Shown here: piece after piece, positions 7,641 through 15,821 of the stretch
Position numbering within the stretch: position 1 is the stretch's first letter
How the letters are laid out: each line of letters starts with the position of its first letter
NCBI RefSeq assembly: GCF_915069625.1
Contig: NZ_CAJZFD010000008.1
Coordinates: forward strand, 1 to 22,205
DNA: 22,205 nt
Direction of reading: 5' to 3'
From: an uncultured Veillonella sp.
GTDB taxonomy: Bacteria; Bacillota; Negativicutes; Veillonellales; Veillonellaceae
Made by a program: the position numbers and the translations under genes
Notes under the pieces: model-generated
The model's database searches: none
The model's input: only the letters and a program-made list of their open reading frames with translations
Told to the model about the DNA's origin: nothing

Positions 7641-7656
7641 TATGATTAAAATGCAT
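7641..7656. repeat. direct repeat copy 2 (promoter-distal), putative operator
   Basis: The minus strand reads ATGCATTTTAATCATA, the partner of the copy at 7600-7615. The offset is 41 bp, close to four helical turns, so both copies would face the same side of the DNA. This copy also lies within a TGCATT...AATGCA inverted repeat (about 7636-7655). Confidence 0.5.
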
Positions 7657-7851
7657 AGATTTTCATATATTCACATAAGTTTTATTCACATCGCTATAAC
7701 TCACAGGAATTATCGATTTATGGCATATATTGATGTTTTTCAATTAAATCGAACTCTCTCTATACAATATATAGACACTTTTCAATACAAAACAACATCT
7801 CATATACAAGAACTAGACCATACACCTCCCTATAAAGATACAATGATATAC

Positions 7852-7914
7852 AAAAAACCGGCTTTCAAATGCCAACGATAATGTTCAATTATGTCTAACA
7901 TTAGAAAACCGGTT
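7852..7914 (-). terminator. rho-independent terminator of the folC/ligase transcript
   Basis: The outer arms 7856-7866 and 7904-7914 pair over 11 bp with one G-U wobble (AACCGG core). Directly inside them, arms 7879-7885 and 7897-7903 add a perfect 7-bp stem. On the minus strand the outer stem is followed by a run of T (7852-7857). It lies about 100 bases beyond the ligase stop and would end the long housekeeping transcript before the propionate genes begin. Confidence 0.8.
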
Positions 7915-7921
7915 ATACTAC

Positions 7922-7952
7922 TTAATACGTACCTACCCAAGGTATGTATTAA
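7922..7952. repeat. 12-bp inverted repeat downstream of the ligase gene
   Basis: TTAATACGTACC (7922-7933) and GGTATGTATTAA (7941-7952) form a 12-bp near-perfect stem, with one mismatch or wobble, around a 7-base loop. There is no U-run. It sits 63 bases past the ligase stop and just before the terminator on the minus strand. It could be an mRNA 3' stabiliser or a binding site for a dimeric regulator. Confidence 0.5.
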
Positions 7953-8015
7953 TTATACCATATTATGAAATTATATATCTACCATAAAACATGCTAATTA
8001 TACAAGATATGACAA

Positions 8016-9254
8016 TTATGCAGATTTATCAGCAGACAGTTGAACTTTTACAAAGGCCCCTACCCAGCCAAACAATTGCCAAAATACAATAGTCACTTGA
8101 TGACTGTATAGCTCAAAATCAGATAAGCCACTAAATAAAACACCTATAGCCAAAGCACCTACACCTATTTGTGCAGCTTGACGGAATATATCGCCTTTAA
8201 GTCTTATAGATGTAATAACATGACCTACGATAACTGCTAGGAATGATAGTAATCCTGGAATACCTGTTTCAGCTAACATATTAAGATATAAATTATGAGC
8301 ATGATACATCAAGATGTGAGGTCCTTGAATATAGTAATTATAGTCTGGATATACTAAATAAAATGTATTCCACCCAATACCAAAGATAGGATTTTCTCTT
8401 ACGATATACATAGTACTATCCCATAAGGCCCATCGGAGATCAGCTGATGTATCATGACCTTGGAATATAGACCACAGCCTTGAAGCTATTTCACCATCAT
8501 AAAAATATAAAATTATTGGCACTGCTAATAGGGATAAGAATAATCTTCGCTCCACAAAGATTGCCCAGTACAAAATCATCGCTCCGAAGCTAATCCAAAT
8601 TCCCCGAGAATAGGTTAATAGCATCGTTAAGAATAATATAATACCTATAATTAGCATTGAAATAACTTCGCGCGTACGATTTTCCTTCATATATACCAAG
8701 ATATAACTGATACATACGCTGAGTACCATCAATAGATAGGCGCCCAATAAATTAGGATTTTGTAATGTAGACGACATGCGACGCATCAATTTAGGGAACT
8801 GTGCCGCATCTACCCACTCTTTAATATGTATATTAGGAACAAATACATATTGATACGCACCTATAATACACACTAGAACTGCAGTACCTAGCAAGGCACG
8901 AAGAAAATAGTTCCACTGTTTAGGCGTTTGAATGTATGTACGAACTAAATAATACATACCGCCACTGGCCACAATTTGATAAAACCAACTTTGAATTGAC
9001 CAATCCCAATTTTCTGACACTATAGAAGATATGCCAGTCCATACTACAAAAATCATAACAGACCACGATAAATAGCCTGTTGGTAAGCTCAAAGATTTAC
9101 TAGATATTAAATCATATAGTGCAAGTCCTATTGCTAGCCAAAGGAGCACATCACCCACCATTGGTTGCAAAGGCATGGCCACAACAACGCCATAAATTAA
9201 ACGTTCAATATAAAATGTAATTCTCTTCTGATTAGGAATAAGTGAGAGTTCCAT
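8016..9254 (-). CDS. O-antigen ligase-like membrane protein (Wzy_C family)
   Basis: This 412-residue polytopic membrane protein has roughly ten or more hydrophobic segments and no cleavable signal. The diagnostic part is near the C-terminal third: a large periplasmic loop ending in HAHNLYLNMLAETGIPGLLSF. It matches the conserved His-Asn block of the WaaL/Wzy O-antigen ligase and polymerase family, where the histidine is thought to be catalytic. Such proteins join undecaprenyl-linked sugar chains to lipid A core, or polymerise them, at the periplasmic face of the inner membrane. An alternative is a ligase for another glycan or for protein O-glycosylation; sequence alone does not separate these. 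The start is 9 bases after the folC stop, with AAGGTGAG upstream, so it is probably the last gene of the operon. Confidence 0.8.
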   Translation of the reverse strand: MELSLIPNQKRITFYIERLIYGVVVAMPLQPMVGDVLLWLAIGLALYDLISSKSLSLPTGYLSWSVMIFVVWTGISSIVSENWDWSIQSWFYQIVASGGMYYLVRTYIQTPKQWNYFLRALLGTAVLVCIIGAYQYVFVPNIHIKEWVDAAQFPKLMRRMSSTLQNPNLLGAYLLMVLSVCISYILVYMKENRTREVISMLIIGIILFLTMLLTYSRGIWISFGAMILYWAIFVERRLFLSLLAVPIILYFYDGEIASRLWSIFQGHDTSADLRWALWDSTMYIVRENPIFGIGWNTFYLVYPDYNYYIQGPHILMYHAHNLYLNMLAETGIPGLLSFLAVIVGHVITSIRLKGDIFRQAAQIGVGALAIGVLFSGLSDFELYSHQVTIVFWQLFGWVGAFVKVQLSADKSA

Positions 9255-9263
9255 AGGCTCACC

Positions 9264-10571
9264 TTAGTGACTCATCTCATGGTTAAACCACTGACGAGCA
9301 TCTCCTAAAATATATAAAGAACCACAAACAGTGATAATATCACCAGTTTTTGTATGTTTATATGCTAAAGCCAATGCGTCTTCAACAGAATCTGCTGTTT
9401 GCGCTATAGCTTTTGGAACGATGTGACGTATTTTCTCAACCAAAACCTCTGGCACTTCAGTTCTATCTGTTGGAGCTGGTACAACTAGAACCGTATCGCC
9501 TGCCTTAACAACTTCGCGGATAATAGCATCCTGATTTTTATCTTTAAGAATTGCCATCACAATCGTTTTTGGAGTGTCCTTAAATAATTCAGCATAGGTC
9601 ATACTGAAAGATTCAGCACCTGCCGCATTATGAGCACCATCAAAGATAAAGGTGCGATCCAAGCCTCGTTTAACTTCAAATCGACCTGCCCACGTAGTGC
9701 GAGCAAATCCTTCACGCATCGTTTCTTCACTGATGTTAGTATCTTCTTTCATCAGTAACCGTACAGCCATTAATGCACACGCAAGATTGACAGATTGGTG
9801 AATGCCTGCCATTGTCGTAAACAACATTGCAGGAGCGGCATCATTAGTACTAACCGTAATCATTTGGCCACCAGTTACAGCACTACGGCTATCTATACCA
9901 AAGTCTTTATTGAAAGCATATACTTTAGCATGCTTCTCTTTAGCTACCTCTTCAATAATACGAAGCGGTGCATCCTGTGCAGCCGTTACAACAGGAACTT
10001 TAGATTTAATAATCCCTGCCTTATGACGCGCAATTTCCTCAACAGTATCACCACAATACGCTTGATGGTCTATTGTTACATTGGTAATAACCGATACCTT
10101 TGGTGTCACGATATTAGTAGAATCTAGTAATCCACCTAAACCAACTTCCACCACCGCATAGTCCACATCTTGTTCTTTGAAGAACAAAAAGGCAGCAGCC
10201 GTCAAAATTTCAAATTGCGTTGGCGCTTCTATGCCGTTAGTAATGATAGTATCAACTGCCACTTTTACACGACTAATTAGATTACCGAAGGCTTCCTCTG
10301 TTATATTTCCATCATTGATTTGAATTCGCTCCGTATAGGATTGAAGGTGAGGCGATGTAAATCGCCCCACCCGTAGTCCACTTGTAAACAGTGCGTAGGA
10401 AATATATGAGGTAACCGAGCCCTTACCATTCGTGCCTGTTACATGAACAATCTTATAGTCATCTTGTGGATTCCCAAGGGCTTCCATAAGCGCTGTAATT
10501 CGTTCAAGGCCAGGCTTAATACCGAATGAGGATGCCTGTTCTAAATAGGCTAAGGCCTCTTGATATGTCAT
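9264..10571 (-). CDS. folC: folylpolyglutamate synthase / dihydrofolate synthase
   Basis: This 435-residue Mur-ligase-family enzyme adds glutamate to dihydropteroate and/or tetrahydrofolate using ATP in the cytoplasm. The ATP-binding loop GTNGKGS is at residues 46-52, in the context KIVHVTGTNGKGSVTSYIS. It is followed by the family block RVGRFTSPHLQSYTERI. Further signatures are EVGLGGLLDSTN, NVTIDHQAYCG (Mg and substrate region) and FDGAHNAAGAESF at the start of the C-terminal domain. The length is typical. The gene begins 12 bases after the valS stop. valS-folC adjacency is common in Firmicutes, which supports both calls. Sequence does not show whether the enzyme has one or both of the FolC activities. 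Confidence 0.95.
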   Translation of the reverse strand: MTYQEALAYLEQASSFGIKPGLERITALMEALGNPQDDYKIVHVTGTNGKGSVTSYISYALFTSGLRVGRFTSPHLQSYTERIQINDGNITEEAFGNLISRVKVAVDTIITNGIEAPTQFEILTAAAFLFFKEQDVDYAVVEVGLGGLLDSTNIVTPKVSVITNVTIDHQAYCGDTVEEIARHKAGIIKSKVPVVTAAQDAPLRIIEEVAKEKHAKVYAFNKDFGIDSRSAVTGGQMITVSTNDAAPAMLFTTMAGIHQSVNLACALMAVRLLMKEDTNISEETMREGFARTTWAGRFEVKRGLDRTFIFDGAHNAAGAESFSMTYAELFKDTPKTIVMAILKDKNQDAIIREVVKAGDTVLVVPAPTDRTEVPEVLVEKIRHIVPKAIAQTADSVEDALALAYKHTKTGDIITVCGSLYILGDARQWFNHEMSH

Positions 10572-10583
10572 ATAAACCTCCTA

Positions 10584-13241
10584 TTATAAGGTTTCAAGGA
10601 ACGCTTCGCGTTCCAATAACGCTTGTTGTTTTTGTTTATATTCTTCTAACTTTTCTTTTTCTTTTGCTACTACAGCTTCAGGAGCTTTTGCTAGGAAGCC
10701 TTGGTTAGACAATTTACCTTCCAAACGAGAAATTTCTTTTTCCATTTGGATTTTTTCCTTTGCAATACGCTCTCTTTCTTTTTCGCCATCGATTAAGTCT
10801 TTAAGCAAGAGATATACTTCCATACCATTTACAACTGTTACAGTTGCATTTTCTGGTTTTGGATCATCGGCACCAAGAATAGTTACCTTCTCAGCCCAAG
10901 CTAATGTTACGAAGTAATCGCTATGATCGGCTACAGTTTGAGCCAATGCTTCATCTGTTGGCGCCACAATAACCTCAGCTTTTTTACCTAAAGGCACATT
11001 CATTTCAGCACGCATGTTACGAATACCTTTGATGGCATCCATCATAACTTCCATTTGACGTGCTGCACCTTCAAGATTATCAAACTTCAATGCTTCTGGC
11101 CATTTAGTGACAACGATGCTATCCCCTTCATGAGGCAAGTGTTGCCAAATATGTTCTGTTACGAACGGCATGAATGGATGTAATAATTCAAGCATGTGAC
11201 GCAAGATTGTTACGAGTAAGTATTGAACTGTACGACGATCACGTTCATTACCATCGTTATATAAACGAGGTTTAGCTAACTCAATATACCAGTCACAGTA
11301 TGTATTCCAAATGAAGTCATATACGGAGCTTGCCGCTTCACCAAGTTCGAATTTATCTAGGTTAGAAGTTACACTTTGTACTGTTTCATTGTATTTTTGA
11401 ACAATCCATTGGTCTGCTAATGTCAAATCATCTGCTGTTGGAACGAAGCTTTCATCATAATTTGTAAGATTCATCAATACAAATTTGGATGCATTCCAAA
11501 TCTTATTAGCAAAGTTGCGATTTGCTTCAACGCGTTCCATATAGAAGCGCATATCGTTACCAGGTGTATTGCCAGTTACGAGAGTAAAGCGCAATGCATC
11601 AGCACCATATTGGTCGATAACTTCAAGAGGGTTAATACCATTACCCAAGGATTTACTCATTTTACGACCTTGGCTATCGCGCACAAGACCATGAATAAAT
11701 ACATGTTTAAATGGAATTTCATGTTCAAACTCAAGAGCCATGAAAATCATACGAGCAACCCAGAAGAAGATGATATCGTAACCAGTTACAAGAACACTTG
11801 TTGGATACCATTGTTTAAGTTCTGGTGTTTGTTCAGGCCACCCCATAGTAGCAAATGGCCATAAACCAGAGCTAAACCATGTATCAAGAACGTCTGGATC
11901 TTGTGTAACATGACCGTGGCAATGAGGACATTCAGTAATATCTTCACGGCTTACGATTGTTTCACCGCAGTCATCACAGTACCATGCAGGAATGCGATGG
12001 CCCCACCACAATTGACGGGAAATGGTCCAGTCGCGGATGTTTTCAAGCCAGTTTACATAAGTTTTTGTAAAACGTTCAGGAACAAACTCTACTTCGTGGT
12101 CTTTAACAACCTTAAGAGCTGGCTCTGCTAATGGTTTCATATCTACGAACCATTGTTTAGATACCATTGGCTCGATAATTGTATTACAACGAGAGCAATG
12201 ACCTACTGCATGGTCATGATCATCGATTTTTTCAAGTAAACCTAATTCTTTGAGTTCTGCTACTACTTGTTTACGAGCTTCTTCACGAGTCATGCCATTA
12301 AACTTGCCAGCACCTTCATTCATTGTGGCATCATTGTTCATAACAACGATGGATTCCAAATTATGACGTTGGCCCATTTCAAAGTCATTAGGGTCATGAG
12401 CAGGCGTAATTTTTACGCAGCCTGTACCGAAGCTAGCATCTACATAGTCATCGGCAATTACAGGAATTTCGCGATTAACAAATGGTAAAATCAATGTTTT
12501 ACCAATGAGATCTTTATAGCGATCATCATCAGGATTTACTGCTACAGCTACGTCACCAAACATTGTTTCTGGACGAGTTGTAGCAACAATTACAAAGCGA
12601 TTTTCTTCACCTTTTACAGGATATTTAATATGCCATAAGTGGCCATGTTCATCTTCATGTTCAACTTCAACATCAGATAAAGCAGTGGCACAGCGAGGGC
12701 ACCAGTTGATAATGCGTTCACCGCGATAGATTAATCCTTTTTCATAAAGGCTTACGAATACTTCACGCACTGCATGATAGTATCCTTCATCCAATGTAAA
12801 ACGTTCGCGAGACCAGTCACAAGATGCGCCTAAGCTACGGATTTGTTTTACGATAGTATCACCGTATTCTTTTTTCCATTCCCATACGCGTTCTACAAAT
12901 TTTTCACGGCCTAAATCATAGCGAGATTTACCCTCTTCTTTAGCGAGCATCTCTTCTACCTTGATTTGTGTAGCAATACCAGCGTGGTCAGTACCAGGCA
13001 TCCACAAAACATTGTAGCCTTGCATGCGTTTGAAACGGATAAGAATATCTTGCAATGTATTATCTAAAGCATGGCCCATGTGCAACATACCAGTTACATT
13101 AGGAGGCGGCAATACGATACTAAATGGTTCTTTATTTGTGTCTACTTCTTCGTGAAAGTATCCTTGGTTTTCCCAATAAGAATACCATTTCCCTTCTATT
13201 TCACCGGGGTTATAAGTGGTTAAATTTTCGTAGGTTTTCAT
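10584..13241 (-). CDS. valS: valyl-tRNA synthetase
   Basis: This is an 885-residue class Ia aminoacyl-tRNA synthetase that charges tRNA-Val in the cytoplasm. The HIGH-type motif is HMGH (residues 54-57, in [14 protein letters not shown]), and the KMSKS motif is intact in [12 protein letters not shown]. Between them lies the editing domain, with [10 protein letters not shown] and the [16 protein letters not shown] block that hydrolyses mischarged threonyl-tRNA. Two CxxC pairs (WCPRC, and CDDCGE with CPHCH) could bind zinc. The C-terminal part holds the anticodon-binding domain and then a charged coiled coil (about residues 810-885) that is characteristic of ValRS. Length and order are as expected. 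It starts 21 bases after the tatC stop. Confidence 0.97.
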   Translation of the reverse strand: MKTYENLTTYNPGEIEGKWYSYWENQGYFHEEVDTNKEPFSIVLPPPNVTGMLHMGHALDNTLQDILIRFKRMQGYNVLWMPGTDHAGIATQIKVEEMLAKEEGKSRYDLGREKFVERVWEWKKEYGDTIVKQIRSLGASCDWSRERFTLDEGYYHAVREVFVSLYEKGLIYRGERIINWCPRCATALSDVEVEHEDEHGHLWHIKYPVKGEENRFVIVATTRPETMFGDVAVAVNPDDDRYKDLIGKTLILPFVNREIPVIADDYVDASFGTGCVKITPAHDPNDFEMGQRHNLESIVVMNNDATMNEGAGKFNGMTREEARKQVVAELKELGLLEKIDDHDHAVGHCSRCNTIIEPMVSKQWFVDMKPLAEPALKVVKDHEVEFVPERFTKTYVNWLENIRDWTISRQLWWGHRIPAWYCDDCGETIVSREDITECPHCHGHVTQDPDVLDTWFSSGLWPFATMGWPEQTPELKQWYPTSVLVTGYDIIFFWVARMIFMALEFEHEIPFKHVFIHGLVRDSQGRKMSKSLGNGINPLEVIDQYGADALRFTLVTGNTPGNDMRFYMERVEANRNFANKIWNASKFVLMNLTNYDESFVPTADDLTLADQWIVQKYNETVQSVTSNLDKFELGEAASSVYDFIWNTYCDWYIELAKPRLYNDGNERDRRTVQYLLVTILRHMLELLHPFMPFVTEHIWQHLPHEGDSIVVTKWPEALKFDNLEGAARQMEVMMDAIKGIRNMRAEMNVPLGKKAEVIVAPTDEALAQTVADHSDYFVTLAWAEKVTILGADDPKPENATVTVVNGMEVYLLLKDLIDGEKERERIAKEKIQMEKEISRLEGKLSNQGFLAKAPEAVVAKEKEKLEEYKQKQQALLEREAFLETL

Positions 13242-13262
13242 CGTTCCTCCTAAATAAACTCC

Positions 13263-14153
13263 TTAGCGCTTCATAATCTTAGCCAATACAAATAGGCTCG
13301 TTTCATATAGCAATATCATAGGCAATGCAATCATCGTTTGAGAGAACATATCCGGTGTTGGTGAAATGACAGCACCTATGATAAAGGATATAAGAATAAA
13401 TATCTTTCGCTTCGTTTTTAAAAAACGCGATGTAATTAAGTTGAAATATCCCAAGATGATTAAAATCAACGGCAACTCAAAGATAAATCCAAAGGGTAGT
13501 ACAAAGGATAATACAAAGTCCATGTACTGACCAATGGAAAATAGCGGTTGTAATTCGTCTGTAGCAAAGCCCATAAAGAACTTAACGGCTGCTGGTAACA
13601 CGAGAAAATAAGAAAATACAATACCTATGCCAAATAGTCCTATGGCAACTGGTAAGATCCAGTTAGATAACTGCTTTTCTCGTACAGTAAGGGCTGGCTT
13701 AACAAATAGCCAAATCTGATGCAATATAATGGGCGCCGCTATAATAAGACCACCTACTATAGACACCTTCATATATGTAAAGAAGGCTTCAGTTGGTTTC
13801 ATATAATAGAGCTTACCAGCTGGTTTTAGGAGTATTTCCAATAAAAAGTCTACATAATAATAAGAAATACAAGTTCCTATAACAACTGCAACAGCCATTA
13901 TAATCAGACGCTTTCGCAATTCAGATAGATGTCCCACAAGGGATAGTTCCCGAGCTTCGTCCATCATTTTCTGTTCCATCTCAGTATAAATAGGTTCATC
14001 TTCTTGTTCCTCAGGAACGCGTTGATTTGCCACCTTATACCGTTCTTGCTCAGCCTTTAATTCAGCTTTACGACGCTTTTGACGAACTACACTATCAAAA
14101 GAAGGTTTTTGTATGGGATATTCGAAGTCCGGTTTTGGTTCGAATGGTTCCAT
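13263..14153 (-). CDS. tatC: twin-arginine translocase subunit TatC with long N-terminal extension
   Basis: This six-helix membrane protein (296 residues) recognises twin-arginine signal peptides and forms the core of the Tat export pathway. The family hallmark HLSELRKRL begins at residue 75. The other conserved features are KPTEAFFTYMKVS, and FELPL in a later helix. TatC proteins normally begin only a few residues before HL.ELR. Here about 70 hydrophilic, highly charged residues (Lys/Arg- then Glu-rich) precede it. The start is well supported: AAAGG lies 6 bases before the ATG, and the ATG follows the upstream stop by a single base (TAATATG). No ribosome-binding site precedes the internal ATGs at residues 59, 63 or 64. 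No tatA/tatB gene is present in the window. Confidence 0.93.
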   Translation of the reverse strand: MEPFEPKPDFEYPIQKPSFDSVVRQKRRKAELKAEQERYKVANQRVPEEQEDEPIYTEMEQKMMDEARELSLVGHLSELRKRLIIMAVAVVIGTCISYYYVDFLLEILLKPAGKLYYMKPTEAFFTYMKVSIVGGLIIAAPIILHQIWLFVKPALTVREKQLSNWILPVAIGLFGIGIVFSYFLVLPAAVKFFMGFATDELQPLFSIGQYMDFVLSFVLPFGFIFELPLILIILGYFNLITSRFLKTKRKIFILISFIIGAVISPTPDMFSQTMIALPMILLYETSLFVLAKIMKR

Positions 14154-14154
14154 A

Positions 14155-15126
14155 TTATACCTTTCTATCAGCTAAATTTTCTACTGCCATCACAAGGAAC
14201 TCCTTGCCTGGGAAGTCGCGTACAGCATCGAGTGCCGCCAAAGCATCTTTACAATATTGATCAGCTACAGCTAATGTATTATCAATACCACCTTGAGCGA
14301 TAACATAGTCGATAATCGCTTGTTCATCACCGCCATTATTTAAGGCCTTAATGTCTGCAAGCAGTTTATCTTTATTATCATCATTGACGATGCTTAACAA
14401 CGGATATGTCAATAAACCTTCGCGAAGATCATTCCCTACAGGTTTACCAGTCGTCTCTGTTGTTTCACGATAGTCCATAATATCGTCAGTGATTTGGAAA
14501 GCCATGCCCAACGCATGACCATATTTTTTCAACTCAACGATTTCGGATTCGCTCCAGCCCCCCAAGAGGCCACCCAATTCCATACAGCCTTCCATAAAGT
14601 CTGCTGTTTTCTTTTGGGTCTTGGTCATATAACGCTCAATACCTTGATCAATGCGATATACATCTTCCATTTGCATGAACTCGCCTTCCACAAGGCAAGT
14701 AATAATATGGGAGAAAACCTGTAAATACTTCATATTAGGCATTTCAGACACGATTTGGAATGCTTTGGCAAATAAGTAGTCCCCACTAAGGATGGCTACC
14801 TTATTGCCTTTATGCATATGAATCGTTTCTTCACCACGACGAATCTCAGCTTGATCTAGTACATCATCGTGAATCAGTGTCGCTAAATGAAGCATTTCTA
14901 CTGCTTCAGCAATTCTAATACGCTGACGTTCTACAGATGTACCTGCATTAGCAATCAATAAACATAATTGCGCACGCAAGCGCTTGCCACCTGCAGCAGA
15001 TAATGGTCGAATCAGTGCATTAAAGTCTTCTGCACCTGTATTAAAAGATGATGCAAGAGACTCTTCCACACCCTCTAAATCTAGAGCGATGCGTTCCATA
15101 ATCTCTAATTCATTGGTTTGACTCAT
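14155..15126 (-). CDS. long-chain polyprenyl diphosphate synthase
   Basis: This 323-residue trans-isoprenyl diphosphate synthase condenses isopentenyl diphosphate onto an allylic primer to make the long side chain of a respiratory quinone. It contains GGKRLRAQ for pyrophosphate binding, the first Asp-rich motif DDVLD (residues 87-91) and the second DDIMD (residues 214-218). Small or aliphatic residues before the first motif (ATLIH) suggest a long-chain product, as in octaprenyl/heptaprenyl synthases (IspB/HepT), rather than farnesyl or geranylgeranyl diphosphate. The exact chain length cannot be read from sequence. The gene overlaps the end of engB by 4 bases (ATGA) and runs into tatC with a one-base gap, so translation is probably coupled on both sides. 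Confidence 0.88.
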   Translation of the reverse strand: MSQTNELEIMERIALDLEGVEESLASSFNTGAEDFNALIRPLSAAGGKRLRAQLCLLIANAGTSVERQRIRIAEAVEMLHLATLIHDDVLDQAEIRRGEETIHMHKGNKVAILSGDYLFAKAFQIVSEMPNMKYLQVFSHIITCLVEGEFMQMEDVYRIDQGIERYMTKTQKKTADFMEGCMELGGLLGGWSESEIVELKKYGHALGMAFQITDDIMDYRETTETTGKPVGNDLREGLLTYPLLSIVNDDNKDKLLADIKALNNGGDEQAIIDYVIAQGGIDNTLAVADQYCKDALAALDAVRDFPGKEFLVMAVENLADRKV

Positions 15127-15821
15127 GCTTCATCTCCTACTAGAACTTTATTGATGCGTTGTTGTAAAAGCTCACGGCCTGTATGCTTCAAAGAACTATA
15201 CAGAATTGGCGGCGTTGCAGTGGGATACATTTCTTTAATAATCGCTAAATTAGCAGATTTTTCTTTAGCTGTTAATTTATCGACCTTAGTCACTACAATT
15301 TGTAGTGGTACACCAGCTTCAACGAGCCAGTCATAAGCGACCTTATCGATAGGCATCTCTGGATGACGACCATCAATTAATAAGCATAACAACATCAATC
15401 GTTCAGAATGTAAAATATAATCGGCAATAAAGGAAGACCACAAATTGCGGTTTCCTTTATTTGTCTTGGCAAATCCATAACCAGGAAGGTCAACGAGGAA
15501 CCAATGATAACGGCGTTCCTCTGTTTCAGAAATATCCTCTTTTGACTCCACATCAAAATAGTTTATCGTCTTTGTCTTACCTGGTTGACCACTAACGAGG
15601 GCTAACCCACGATAATTACACAACGAGTTAATCAACGAAGATTTGCCCACATTAGAGCGTCCGATGAAAGCAATTTCCACAGTATCCCCTTCAGGGTATT
15701 GATCCGCCTTCACACAGGAAGTATTATATTTTGCTGCTATAATACGAGGCCCCTTCGGTTCTTTTCGTGTATATTGTGGTTTTGGGCCCATTTGTTTAGT
15801 GGATTTTTTCTTTTTTTGCAT
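15123..15821 (-). CDS. engB: ribosome biogenesis GTPase EngB/YsxC
   Basis: This 232-residue TrmE-Era-EngA-EngB-family GTPase acts in late large-subunit ribosome assembly. All G motifs are visible: G1 GRSNVGKSS (from residue 54), G2 PGKTKTINYF, G3 DLPGYGFA, G4 TKVDK and G5 SSLKHTG. The protein begins with a Lys-rich segment of about 25-30 residues ([10 protein letters not shown]...) that the shortest homologues lack and that could contact rRNA. Its ATG shares one base with the lon stop codon (TAATG), and its own stop overlaps the polyprenyl synthase start. lon-engB adjacency is seen in many Firmicutes and supports the call. Confidence 0.95.
   Translation of the reverse strand: MQKKKKSTKQMGPKPQYTRKEPKGPRIIAAKYNTSCVKADQYPEGDTVEIAFIGRSNVGKSSLINSLCNYRGLALVSGQPGKTKTINYFDVESKEDISETEERRYHWFLVDLPGYGFAKTNKGNRNLWSSFIADYILHSERLMLLCLLIDGRHPEMPIDKVAYDWLVEAGVPLQIVVTKVDKLTAKEKSANLAIIKEMYPTATPPILYSSLKHTGRELLQQRINKVLVGDEA

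Larger units (their letters stand above)
7496..8015. other. 520-base regulatory spacer between the two gene modules
   Basis: This is the largest non-coding stretch in the window, and it is very AT-rich. Going leftward on the minus strand it contains a 12-bp inverted repeat (7922-7952), a terminator (7852-7914), a featureless section (about 7692-7850), two copies of TATTCACAT (7668-7676 and 7683-7691), two 16-bp direct repeats (7641-7656 and 7600-7615), the CoA-transferase promoter, and a leader of about 65 bases. In the leader, arms 7526-7531 and 7546-7551 can form a 6-bp stem. I see no convincing gene here. Confidence 0.7.

Noticed and set aside
7668..7691. Two TATTCACAT copies (TGTGA half-sites) as a Crp/Fnr site
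   Set aside because: They are direct repeats 15 bp apart, not an inverted TGTGA-N6-TCACA site, and lie over 100 bases from the inferred start in AT-rich DNA. Chance is likely.
7642..7881. 79-residue open frame on the plus strand in the large spacer
   Set aside because: It has no ribosome-binding site and a low-complexity Ile/Tyr/His-rich translation expected from AT-rich DNA. It runs through the direct repeat and into the terminator stem of the minus-strand transcript.
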